From: Streptomyces sp. NRRL F-5123
Lineage (GTDB): Bacteria > Actinomycetota > Actinomycetes > Streptomycetales > Streptomycetaceae
Direction: 5' to 3'
Length of the DNA stretch: 64,000 nucleotides
NCBI RefSeq assembly: GCF_000721495.1
Contig: NZ_JOHY01000008.1
Span: 1-64,000, forward strand
Below are positions 46,641-54,564 of the stretch, one piece after another. Positions within the stretch are counted from its first letter, which is position 1. Every line of letters begins with the position of its first letter. The translations under genes and the position numbers were made by a program. The notes under the pieces are model-generated. The model ran no database searches. It was given only the letters and a program-made list of their open reading frames with translations, and was not told where the DNA came from.

Positions 46641-47000
46641 ATGTCGACCGACCAGCCCCAGACCATCGCTCCCGAGGCCCTACCCGAGGCCATCACCGGC
46701 TTTCTGAAGGCCCACCGCGTCCACGACGCCGCCACGGCACTCAGCTTCCTCCGCCCGGACGCCACCGTGACCGACGAGGGCAAGACCCATCAGGGAGCCA
46801 CGGCGATCGAAGCCTGGATGACCCGCTCTGCCGGCGAGTACACGTACACGATCGAACTCATCGGCGCGCAGAAGGCCGATGCGGACCACTACGTCACCAC
46901 CCACCGCGTGGAGGGCGACTTCCCGGGCGGTGTGGTCGACCTCCACTTCCGCTTCAGTCTCGGCGACGGCCTCATCGAGGACCTGCGGATCGAGCCCTGA
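46641..47000 (+). CDS. SnoaL-like / NTF2-fold small protein
   Basis: A 119-residue protein from ATG 46641 with AGGAG upstream. The pattern is that of the SnoaL-like fold: LPEAITGFLKAHRVHDAATA helix, LSFLRPDATVTDEGKTHQG, IEAWMTRSAGEYTYTIELIG, then VEGDFPGGVVDLHFRFSLGD and GLIEDLRIEP. This cone-shaped fold occurs in polyketide cyclases, isomerases and stress proteins; residue-level catalysis cannot be read. It follows the broken SDR by 22 bases and is likely co-transcribed from the HxlR-controlled promoter. Confidence 0.8.
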   Translation: MSTDQPQTIAPEALPEAITGFLKAHRVHDAATALSFLRPDATVTDEGKTHQGATAIEAWMTRSAGEYTYTIELIGAQKADADHYVTTHRVEGDFPGGVVDLHFRFSLGDGLIEDLRIEP

Positions 47001-47560
47001 CCCACGCAAAGCGAAGCCGGCGACCTCGCGGGGCTGGGCGGCATCCATGCGGACACCGCCCAGCCGCTCTCTACCGCTGTACCGATGTTCCCCGTGTCAC
47101 GGTCGTGGCCGACCAGGGCGGTGCGCCGGCGGTAAAAGGGAACAGGTAACCGCAGGCGCCTCGGTGTCAGCGCGCCCCCGCCCCCGAGTTCGGTCACCGG
47201 TTTCGATCGCCACGTCGGCCCCGCCCTTCAGGTGCTGCCGCAGTGAATGCGTACACCTCGCCCGCGACGCTCAAAGAGCCCACCGCAGGTGGCGATGATC
47301 ACGGTAGGGGCTCTGCCGCAGCAGACCTGGATGTACCGCGACGAAGGGAGTCGCCGGTGAGTCACACGCCACCTGAGCGCGAGGGTTGGTTGCGAGCTCG
47401 CAGGTGGCCTGACAACAGACCGGCTCGGACAATCCTTGGCCATCGTCGTTATGTTGCATGCCAGTTCCGCAGAGCCGGGGGCTCGTTTCCGGGGGTTTCC
47501 CCCAAGGCCGGGAAGTTAACGAACTTGCAGGTCGTGCAAGGGCGTTGAAGGATCTATGAC
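47001..47560. other. No gene seen
   Basis: About 560 bases with only overlapping shadow frames. The 12-mer AACTTGCAGGTC here (about 47522) is also present at 36303; no meaning is assigned. Confidence 0.4.
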
Positions 47561-48106
47561 GTGAAGCAACGGAGCTCGTTGGTACAAGCAGTCGACCAAG
47601 ACAGCTTGTACCTGAGGACCGGTTCCCCCGCCCGCCGTCACCGGACCAGCGCCCGCAAGGTCAAGTCCCCAATGTCCCGCTACAGCGAGCGACGCGACGA
47701 CGGACGTCCCGACCGGAGCCGCACCATCACCGACCTCGGCGTCATCGTCCTCACTCCAGGTCCCGAACAGCCGCCCCTGCCCACAGCCTCCCGCGACGAC
47801 CGGCACTCCGTCCCAGCTCAGCGCCGTCGGCACCGCATTCTCGCCCTCCTCCAGGACGATCCGACCCGCCTGTGGAGAGTCGCAGAGATCGCCGCCCGCT
47901 TCGGCGACATCCGGCTGGACACGATGTATCGGCAACTCTCCAGATGGGCCGACAGCGGACTCATCCACAAGATCGGACCTTCCTCGGCCCGCGATGCCGG
48001 TCGTCACGGCCAGCGGCGTCGGGCCGCCGCCCGACGGGGAGGGGCGGTCAGACGAAACGGGGTGCGATCCCACGCGAGGCGAGCAGGTGGTCGCCATGGA
48101 CGATAG
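47561..48106 (+). CDS. Possible winged-helix protein
   Basis: A 181-residue frame from GTG 47561 (GAAGGA upstream). Only the middle (about residues 86-140) looks like a folded domain: RRRHRILALLQDDPTRLW, RVAEIAARFGDIRLDTMYRQ, LSRWADSGLIHKIG, a winged helix resembling small streptomycete HTH proteins that end in a similar wing. The first about 80 residues and the Arg/Gly-rich C-terminus are low-complexity. It may be a truncated or decayed regulator. An ATG at 47672 (MSRYSERR) is an alternative start. Confidence 0.4.
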   Translation: MKQRSSLVQAVDQDSLYLRTGSPARRHRTSARKVKSPMSRYSERRDDGRPDRSRTITDLGVIVLTPGPEQPPLPTASRDDRHSVPAQRRRHRILALLQDDPTRLWRVAEIAARFGDIRLDTMYRQLSRWADSGLIHKIGPSSARDAGRHGQRRRAAARRGGAVRRNGVRSHARRAGGRHGR

Positions 48107-48116
48107 CCTTTGCAAA

Positions 48117-48134
48117 ATCGTCTGCTAGGCAGAC
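48117..48134. promoter_or_regulatory. MarR box upstream of its own gene
   Basis: ATCGTCTGCTAGGCAGAC contains the perfect dyad GTCTGC-TAG-GCAGAC, about 80 bases before the MarR start. The inverse of the same word (ATCGTCTGCTAAGCAGC) is present at 50527-50543 before the alcohol dehydrogenase gene. Confidence 0.65.
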
Positions 48135-48215
48135 TATACTTTGCTGGATGCAACGTAAGTGGCACATCCATGCCCAGTCGCTCACCACGGCTGACCGAGC
48201 GTGTCGGAGGGCTTC

Positions 48216-48782
48216 ATGACAATGAAGGAAAGCGACGGCCAAGCGGAGACGCCGACCGTGCAGCCAATGCTCGAGGACGACTTCGGCTTCGCCTTCGGGG
48301 TGGTCTTCCGGGCCTACGCAAGGTGCATCGAAGCGACGGTCGCGGACCTTCCCGGAGGTCTTCGCGGCTACTTCATCCTGGCTGCCGCCGTCCGCGGCGA
48401 GGCCTGCAGTCAAAGGTTCATCGCCCATCGAATGGGCATGGACCGGACCATGATGACCTACCTGCTGGACGACATGGAGGAAGCGGGCCTGGTCGAGCGC
48501 AAGCCGGACCCCGCGGACCGCAGAAGCCGGCAGATCATCTCCACGGACACCGGCGAGGAGGTGTATGAAGCCCTGCACACGAAGGTCCTCCAGATCGACC
48601 AGGTACTTCTCTCCGAGCTGCCCGAGGAGTCGCGGGCAGCCTTCCGTGAAACGCTGTACGCCGTCGCACGCCGAGTGACCCTGATCGAGGAGACGAACCC
48701 CGGAGAACTGGGGGCGGAGCTGACCGACACCAAGAAGCCGGCGCGTGCCACCCGGCGCAGGCAGGCGCGCCCCAACATCTGA
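48216..48782 (+). CDS. MarR family transcriptional regulator
   Basis: A 188-residue regulator from ATG 48216, chosen over ATG/GTG 48201 because GGAGGGCTTC directly precedes it. Winged helix: YFILAAAVRGEACSQRFIAH, RMGMDRTMMTYLLDDMEEAG, LVERKPDPADRRSRQIISTD, then a long dimerisation helix (EALHTKVLQIDQVLLSELP) and a basic C-terminus (ATRRRQARPN). The operator-like dyad in front of it is shared with the dehydrogenase operon 2.3 kb downstream, so this protein is the best candidate for its regulator, despite the intervening IS remnants. Confidence 0.9.
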   Translation: MTMKESDGQAETPTVQPMLEDDFGFAFGVVFRAYARCIEATVADLPGGLRGYFILAAAVRGEACSQRFIAHRMGMDRTMMTYLLDDMEEAGLVERKPDPADRRSRQIISTDTGEEVYEALHTKVLQIDQVLLSELPEESRAAFRETLYAVARRVTLIEETNPGELGAELTDTKKPARATRRRQARPNI

Positions 48783-48855
48783 CCGGTCACGACGGAACAG
48801 CGTCCCAGGGCCGTCGGCGCACCGGCCCGGGCCGCCCGACCGTGACGGCCCAACG

Positions 48856-48887
48856 GCGACGAGGCGACGACGCGACGACGCGACGAC
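48856..48887. repeat. Four tandem copies of an 8-bp unit
   Basis: GCGACGAG followed by three exact GCGACGAC units in non-coding DNA after the MarR gene. Short-unit slippage is the likely origin. Confidence 0.7.
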
Positions 48888-49073
48888 CACAGTGTGGCGG
48901 CCTGGGTACGGATCGTGCCGCCATCGCGGCGAGCGCCGCGCCGCCGCCCGTCACCTTCCCCCGCCGATCGTGTCCCACCACATGGTGTTGCAGCGATCTC
49001 CGCGTAGCCCCTGGTCAAAGTCGGCCATCGCGCACCTCTCCCAGTAGCGGTGCTCGTTGAGAGAGGTGACACG

Positions 49074-49277
49074 ATGGCCTTGTCCCAGCATGACTTGCTC
49101 CGGCTGATGGAGTCACTGCGTACGGCGGACGGAATCGAGTTGATCAGGGTCCTGGCCCGGCGGATCCTGCAGGACCTCATCGTGGCCGAGGCCACCGTCC
49201 ATATTGGCGCGGTGCCCGGCGAGCACGCCGATACCCGTACGACCTAGCGCAACGGTCACCGCGACAAGGTGCTGACC
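49074..49277 (+). mobile_element. Truncated IS256-family transposase (N-terminus only)
   Basis: From ATG 49074 the frame reads MALSQHDLLRLMESLRTADG, IELIRVLARRILQDLIVAEA, the conserved N-terminus of IS256-type transposases. At the expected ...DTRTTYRNGHRDKV motif the Tyr codon is TAG (49245-49247), and homology stops at about 49277, where the ISAzo13-like fragment begins. Only about 67 of about 400 residues remain; no DDE motif. Confidence 0.8.
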
Positions 49278-49279
49278 AC

Positions 49280-50030
49280 GCACCGCGATGGCCAGGTTGG
49301 TCTCGGCGGCCAGCGCGGCCAGCGCGCTCTTCCAGACCCGGTAGCGGTAGCTGTTGGAGCCGCCCGCGTCCGCGGTGATCAGCAGCCGGGTCGCGGTCGG
49401 GTAGTCCAGCCGGCCGCGCATGCGCCACCAGCGGCGGATGGACTCCACCGCGAACACCGAGGTGTCGTGGTCGATGCCGACGTTCACCCAGTCGGTGTTC
49501 CGTGCCAGATCGTAGATCCCGTACGGAATGGCGTGCTCCACATCCGGGCCGGAGAAGAAGAAGTGGCGGTCTTCGACCTGGACCGGCTCGCCCTCGGCCT
49601 GGAACGCCTTGACCTGCTGGTTGATGTGGCGGAACTGGTAGTCGCGGTCCGGGTGCTGCTTACCCTCCAGCGTCTTGGCATTCACCTGCAGGCTGAAGCC
49701 CTGGGCCTTCAGAGGCCGGCCCACCGTCGGCGCCGAGACCGCATATCCCTGCCGGGCCAGCTCCTCGGCGAGGTTCCGCAGCGACTGTGTCGTCCACCGC
49801 AGCGGCGAGGTCGGATCACCCCGCTCGTCCGGCTCCACCAACGCCAACAACGCCGCCACCAGCTCTGGCTCCCGCTCCTCCGCCCGCTTGCGACCCCCAC
49901 CCGCAACCCTGGCCCGGCCGCCGGGCAGCGGCGCGGCTCCGGCTGCAGCTCCGCGACCCCACGCCGCACCGTGGTCTCGCTCATCCCGGCCGCCCGCGCA
50001 ACGACACGCACCCCGCCCCGGCCGGGGTCG
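49280..50030 (-). mobile_element. Truncated and frameshifted ISAzo13-family transposase
   Basis: Minus-strand pieces: GVRVVARAAGMSETTVRRG in one frame, then after about 49930 GGGRKRAEEREPELVAALL, TQSLRNLAEELARQGYAVSA, AIPYGIYDLARNTDWVNVGI, DHDTSVFAVESIRRWW, LLITADAGGSNSYRYRVWKS in another. The sequence ends at AAETNLAIAV, before the conserved C-terminal part with the last catalytic acid. N-terminus and C-terminus are missing. It abuts the IS256 fragment head-on at about 49278. Confidence 0.8.
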
Positions 50031-50661
50031 CCCACTCCGGCCCAGCCCTGTACGACGGTCCGCCGACCGAGTCGGCGGACCGAGTTTCGTTGCCCATCCT
50101 TGTGGCTGCACCTCCTGCAGCCGGCATACATGAAGGGCTGAAGCCCGGGGTTCCTTGCAAGAACGCGCTGAATGGGGATATCCCTCCCCGCACGCGCCAG
50201 GGACTTCACCCGCACTTCACCCTGGTGCGCCACGCCCCTCCGGCAGCGATGGGTGCCACATCCGTTCGATCACACCGGGGAGGTGGGGCGCCATGGGGTA
50301 CTGCGGACAAGTGAACCTTCACCTGCCTCCGTCCCACCCTCACCCCGATCGAGCCGCAGATGTAGCCGACACGCCCGTCCTGTCGTCTGCGAGCCGGGCC
50401 CACCAGCCGTTCCACCCGCAGGAAGTCAGGCTTGCCCCCCAACGCCCCGGCCAGGCAGAACCCCGTCGCAGTGACGGCGGTCAAACGCCGATCAGAGCCG
50501 TTGTGCACCAGCCGACCAGTATGTATGCTGCTTAGCAGACGATCTAAGAGAAACACATTCTTGGACGGAGACCTTCTGTTGGACCGCCCGCTCTGGCGGG
50601 CCGAGCCGAAGGCCGGTCCCCAGAAACGGCTGTGATCCTCCGCAGGAGAAAGGGAGTTCCC
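50031..50661 (+). promoter_or_regulatory. Upstream region of the alcohol dehydrogenase operon with MarR box
   Basis: About 630 bases without a gene. At 50526-50540 the imperfect dyad TGCTGC-TTA-GCAGAC, continued by GATCTAAG, is the inverse of the box before the MarR gene. AAACACATTC follows and the start codon is about 120 bases downstream, so this is likely the operator/promoter of the dehydrogenase operon. Confidence 0.55.
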
Positions 50662-51780
50662 ATGCGCATACGCGCAGCAGTAGCCGAGGCGGCCGACGAA
50701 CCGCTCGTCATCACTGAGCTCGAGCTGGACGAGCCGCGGGACGACGAGATCCTGGTCAAGATCGTGGCCACGGGTGTCTGCCAGACCGACGCCCACGTCA
50801 TGCACGGCCGCGCACCGGCTCCGCTCCCGATGGTGCTGGGCCACGAAGGCGCCGGCATCGTCGAGCGGGTCGGGAAGGCAGTCACTTCGGTGCAGCCCGG
50901 CGACCACGTCGTCCTGTCGTACCAGTCGTGCGGCGAGTGCGCCCAGTGCCTGAGCGGGCATCCCGCGTACTGCGACAAGGCGGTGGCAGCCAACTTCGCA
51001 GGTGCGAGGACCGACGGCACCCGTGGTGCGCACCGCGTCGACGGCACGGACCGTGAGCTCAACAGCCACTTCTTCGGCCAGTCCTCCATGGCCACCTACG
51101 CCCTGACCACCTCGCGCAACACGGTCAAGGTGGACAAGGACGTGCCCCTGGAGACGCTGGCTCCGCTCGGTTGCGGCGTGCAGACGGGCGCCGGAGCCGT
51201 GCTGAACTCGTTCGACGTCCCGGCCGGCGGAACCGTCGCGGTCTTCGGTGTCGGAGCCGTCGGCTTCGGCGCCCTGATGGCGGCCCGCGTGGCGGGAGCG
51301 ACGACGATTGTCGCGGTCGACGTCCACGCCGGCCGTCTCGCCCTCGCGGAGGAGCTGGGCGCCACCCACACCCTGAACGTCCTGGAGACGGACGACGTCG
51401 CCGCGGCGATCAGGGAGATCACCGGCGGAGGCATCCAGTACGTCCTGGACACCACCGGCCGCGCCGACATGCTCCGGCACGCCGTCGCCGCCCTGGCGCC
51501 CCTGGGGCAGGTCGGCCTGGTGGCCGGCGCAGCCCCGGACGCCGCGGTGCCGCCGGCCGAGATCGCGCTCGGCAAGTCGGTCCAGGGAATCGTCCAGGGC
51601 GACGCCGTCCCGCAGCTCTTCATCCCCAAGCTCGTCGAGCTGTACCGGTCCGGTCGCTTCCCCGTCGACAGACTGATCCGGTTCTACGACCTCGACGACG
51701 TCAACACCGCCTTCGCCGACGCGGCCAGCGGTGACGTCATCAAGCCGGTCCTGCGCCTCGCAGCCACCGACCAGAACTGA
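50662..51780 (+). CDS. Zinc-dependent alcohol dehydrogenase (aryl-alcohol/XylB type)
   Basis: A 372-residue medium-chain dehydrogenase from ATG 50662 with AGGAGAAAGGGAG upstream. Catalytic zinc ligands C40 (TGVCQTDAH) and H61-E62 (GHEGAGIVERVG). The structural zinc site is C90, C93, C96, C104 (CGECAQCLSGHPAYC). NAD fold GVGAVGFGALMAARVAG, with an acidic residue (VAVDVHAGR) favouring NAD. The group includes benzyl-alcohol and formaldehyde-type dehydrogenases. It is first of an operon with a metal hydrolase (20 bases later) and an aldehyde dehydrogenase, so an alcohol to aldehyde to acid route is implied. Confidence 0.92.
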   Translation: MRIRAAVAEAADEPLVITELELDEPRDDEILVKIVATGVCQTDAHVMHGRAPAPLPMVLGHEGAGIVERVGKAVTSVQPGDHVVLSYQSCGECAQCLSGHPAYCDKAVAANFAGARTDGTRGAHRVDGTDRELNSHFFGQSSMATYALTTSRNTVKVDKDVPLETLAPLGCGVQTGAGAVLNSFDVPAGGTVAVFGVGAVGFGALMAARVAGATTIVAVDVHAGRLALAEELGATHTLNVLETDDVAAAIREITGGGIQYVLDTTGRADMLRHAVAALAPLGQVGLVAGAAPDAAVPPAEIALGKSVQGIVQGDAVPQLFIPKLVELYRSGRFPVDRLIRFYDLDDVNTAFADAASGDVIKPVLRLAATDQN

Positions 51781-51800
51781 AACAGGAAGGCAACAACATC

Positions 51801-52865
51801 ATGAGCAGCAAGTACGGCGACTTCTACACGACCAAGTGGGGCTTCCCCAAGGCTCTGCCGGAGGAGCACTACCCCTCTCCCGCGCACTTCATGCCGGAAT
51901 ACCTGAAGGACCCGGCGTTCTACGAGAAGGGCTACCACGTCGAGAATCTCGGCGACGGCGGCAACTTCTACTGGGTCACCAGCCCGGCAGGCTACGAGGC
52001 CGGCTTCGTGGTGACCGGCGCCGGCGTCGTTGTGATCGACGCTCCTCCCGGCCTCGGCGAGAACCTGCCGGCGGCGATCCGCTCCATCACCAACGAGCCG
52101 GTCACCCACCTGATCTACAGCCACTGGCACTCCGACCACATCGGTTCCGCCTCCCAGTTCGGCCCCGACGTCAAGATCGTCGGGCACGAGATCACCCGTG
52201 AGCTGCTGGCCCGCTTCCCCGACAAGCAGCGGCCGCTGCCCACCGAGACCTTCAAGACGGACGCGACCCTCGAGGTCGGCGGCGTCAAGCTGGAGCTCTC
52301 CCACAAGGGCGCGGACCACACGCCGGACAACATCTACATCTACGCCCCGGACCAGAAGGTCCTCACCAAGATCGACATCATCAGCCCCGGCTCGGTGACG
52401 TTCATGCACGCCGACGTGTCGGAGAACATCAGCGGCTTCTACCAGGCCCACGACGACATCCTCAGCTACGACTTCAAGGCCCTCATCGGCGGGCACATCT
52501 CCCGCTGGGGCACCCGCGAGGACGTGGAGATCGTCCGGGAGTACTGGCACGACCTGCTCAAGTACTCCGAGGAGGCACTCTGGGAGATGAGCAGCGCCGA
52601 GGCTCTCCAGGGCTTCCTCGCCGGCATGGGCCGCGAGCACCAGACGGTGGGCGGTGAGAACTGGCTCAACTCGATCGCCAACTACGCGACCGAGAAGACG
52701 CTCACCAAGAAGACCTCCAACGGTCAGATCTGGCCCGAGCGGCTGGCCGGCGCCACCGTCAACACCAAGTACCACGCCTGGACCGTCGCGGAGAGCATCC
52801 GCCTGGAGCGGACCCACCACGGCTACCAGACCGAGGGCAACGGCGGCCCGGCGTATATCGCCTGA
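51801..52865 (+). CDS. Metallo-beta-lactamase-fold hydrolase
   Basis: A 354-residue MBL-fold protein from ATG 51801 with AGGAAGG upstream. The zinc motif HxHxDH is H108-W-H110-S-D112-H113 (YSHWHSDHIGSA). Further ligands are likely in VGHEITRE, HKGADHTPDN and IGGHISRWG. There is no signal peptide, so it is probably cytoplasmic. The opening (KYGDFYTTKWGFPKALPEEH) is unusual. Its place between an alcohol and an aldehyde dehydrogenase suggests it hydrolyses an ester or lactone, or a glutathione-like adduct, of the same substrate; that is inference. Confidence 0.85.
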   Translation: MSSKYGDFYTTKWGFPKALPEEHYPSPAHFMPEYLKDPAFYEKGYHVENLGDGGNFYWVTSPAGYEAGFVVTGAGVVVIDAPPGLGENLPAAIRSITNEPVTHLIYSHWHSDHIGSASQFGPDVKIVGHEITRELLARFPDKQRPLPTETFKTDATLEVGGVKLELSHKGADHTPDNIYIYAPDQKVLTKIDIISPGSVTFMHADVSENISGFYQAHDDILSYDFKALIGGHISRWGTREDVEIVREYWHDLLKYSEEALWEMSSAEALQGFLAGMGREHQTVGGENWLNSIANYATEKTLTKKTSNGQIWPERLAGATVNTKYHAWTVAESIRLERTHHGYQTEGNGGPAYIA

Positions 52866-52964
52866 CCTTTCATCAGCCTCGGCCGGGGAACGCGCGGCCC
52901 ACAAGGCCCCGCGTTCCCCGGCGAGCCGGTTCGACACACCTTTCCGCTGAAGAGGATGAGAGAC

Positions 52965-54380
52965 ATGCGAAAGATCAACCAGATATACGTCGACGGCAAG
53001 TTCGTGACTCCGCACGGGACCGAGCTCTTCTCCCTCTTCAATCCCGCGACCGAGGGGATCATCGGTGAGGTGCGCTTGGCCGACGAGGTTGACGTGCACA
53101 CGGCCGTCGCCGCCGCCAAGCGGGCCTTCAGTACCTGGTCGAAGACGGGCAAGGACGAGCGCATCGCCGTGCTGAACCGTCTGAGCGCCTCCTTCACCGA
53201 GCGTCTGGACGACTTCAAGGAAGCCATGGTCGAGGAGTACGGCGCGGTGCGCGGCATCGTCGACGAACTCCTCCCCTTGGCACCGGTGATGTTCACCGAG
53301 GCCGCGAAGCTCCTCCAGTCGTACGATTTCAGCCGCGAACAGGGCTCCAGCACCGTCATGATGAATCCGGTCGGCGTCGCCGCGGTCATCACGCCCTGGA
53401 ACCTGAACATCGTGTTCGTCGCGCAGAAGGTCGCCTACGCGCTCGCCGCCGGCACCACGGTCGTCGTCAAGCCGAGCGAGCTCAGCGCCTCGCAGACCCA
53501 GGTCGTCATGGAGGCGCTCGACGCCGCCGACGTGCCGCCGGGCGTGGTCAACATCGTGACCGGCCGCGGCGACGTCATCGGCGATGTCATCACCTCCCAC
53601 CCGGACGTGGCCAAGGTCAGCTTCACCGGCTCGACCCCCGTCGGCTCACGCATCATGCGCAACGCGGCCGACACCTTCAAGCGCCTGACGTTCGAGCTCG
53701 GCGGCAAGGGCCCCACCATCCTGCTCGACGACGCCGACCTGTCCGCGGCGATCCCCATGGCACTCGCCTCCGGATTCCTCAACAACGGGCAGACCTGCTT
53801 CTCCGGCACGCGCATCCTCGCGCCGCGCCACAGGCTCGACGAGGTCCTCCAGGCCATCGAGGCCACGATGCCGGGCTTCCGGGCCGGTGACCCGCGCGAC
53901 CCGGAGACGGGTGTCGGACCGGTCGTCAGCCAGGCCCAGTACGACCGCGTCCAGAGCTACATCCGGCTCGGTCTCGAGGAGGGCGCACAGATCCTGGTGG
54001 GCGGCGAAGGCCGGCCCGAGGGCCTGGAGAAGGGCTGGTACGTCCAGCCCACGGTCTTCACCGGAGTCACCAACCAGATGCGGATCGCCCGCGAGGAGAT
54101 CTTCGGCCCGGTCCTCGTCGTCATCCCCTTCGAGGACGACGACGACGCGGTGAGCATCGCCAACGACAGCCCGTACGGCCTGCAGGCCCAGGTGTTCTCC
54201 ACCGACACCGAGCGCGCCCGCCGCGTCGCCGTTCAGGTGGAGGCCGGCGCCGTCCTCGTCAACCGCATCTTCAACGACCTCGAGGCCCCGTTCGGCGGCA
54301 TCAAGCTCTCCGGCATCGGCCGCGAACAGAACGTGTCCAGTCTCGAGGCCTACCTGGAGCCCCGCACCATCACCGCCTGA
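52965..54380 (+). CDS. Aldehyde dehydrogenase (NAD(P)+)
   Basis: A 471-residue ALDH-superfamily enzyme. Start ATG 52965 (MRKINQIYVDGKFV) is preferred, as an ATG at 52956 overlaps its own ribosome-binding site. Motifs: TPWNLNIVF (144-152), VVKPSEL, FTGSTPVGSRI (NAD loop), catalytic E244 in TFELGGKGP and nucleophile C278 in NGQTCFSGTR, then EEIFGPVLVVIPFE. It oxidises the aldehyde made by the preceding dehydrogenase to an acid. Third gene of the operon, ending just before a 20-bp-stem hairpin. Confidence 0.93.
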   Translation: MRKINQIYVDGKFVTPHGTELFSLFNPATEGIIGEVRLADEVDVHTAVAAAKRAFSTWSKTGKDERIAVLNRLSASFTERLDDFKEAMVEEYGAVRGIVDELLPLAPVMFTEAAKLLQSYDFSREQGSSTVMMNPVGVAAVITPWNLNIVFVAQKVAYALAAGTTVVVKPSELSASQTQVVMEALDAADVPPGVVNIVTGRGDVIGDVITSHPDVAKVSFTGSTPVGSRIMRNAADTFKRLTFELGGKGPTILLDDADLSAAIPMALASGFLNNGQTCFSGTRILAPRHRLDEVLQAIEATMPGFRAGDPRDPETGVGPVVSQAQYDRVQSYIRLGLEEGAQILVGGEGRPEGLEKGWYVQPTVFTGVTNQMRIAREEIFGPVLVVIPFEDDDDAVSIANDSPYGLQAQVFSTDTERARRVAVQVEAGAVLVNRIFNDLEAPFGGIKLSGIGREQNVSSLEAYLEPRTITA

Positions 54381-54393
54381 CCGATTGTTCGCC

Positions 54394-54437
54394 CGCGTCC
54401 GGCCGGGTTCCGGATTTCCGGGACCCGGCCGGACGCG
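54394..54437 (+). terminator. Very long hairpin between aldehyde dehydrogenase and MFS genes
   Basis: CGCGTCCGGCCGGGT (54394-54408) pairs with ACCCGGCCGGACGCG (54423-54437), and TCCGG/CCGGG continues it to a four-base ATTT loop: about 20 bp of stem with a single wobble. It lies 14 bases after the aldehyde dehydrogenase stop and 127 before the MFS start; likely a terminator or partial attenuator. Confidence 0.7.
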
Positions 54438-54564
54438 TGTGTACCACAGCCGTGCACACCACCGCGCACCACCACCGCGCGGCACCCTCTCACTTCTTCT
54501 CCTCACGCTCGGTCCCGGCGTGGGCGAGGACACGCTCACGCCCGGGACGAGAAAGGCACTTTTC

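Noticed and set aside
54385..54564. A 60-residue N-terminal extension of the first MFS protein
   Set aside because: It would translate the hairpin terminator; ATG 54565 has a ribosome-binding site and normal MFS N-terminus.
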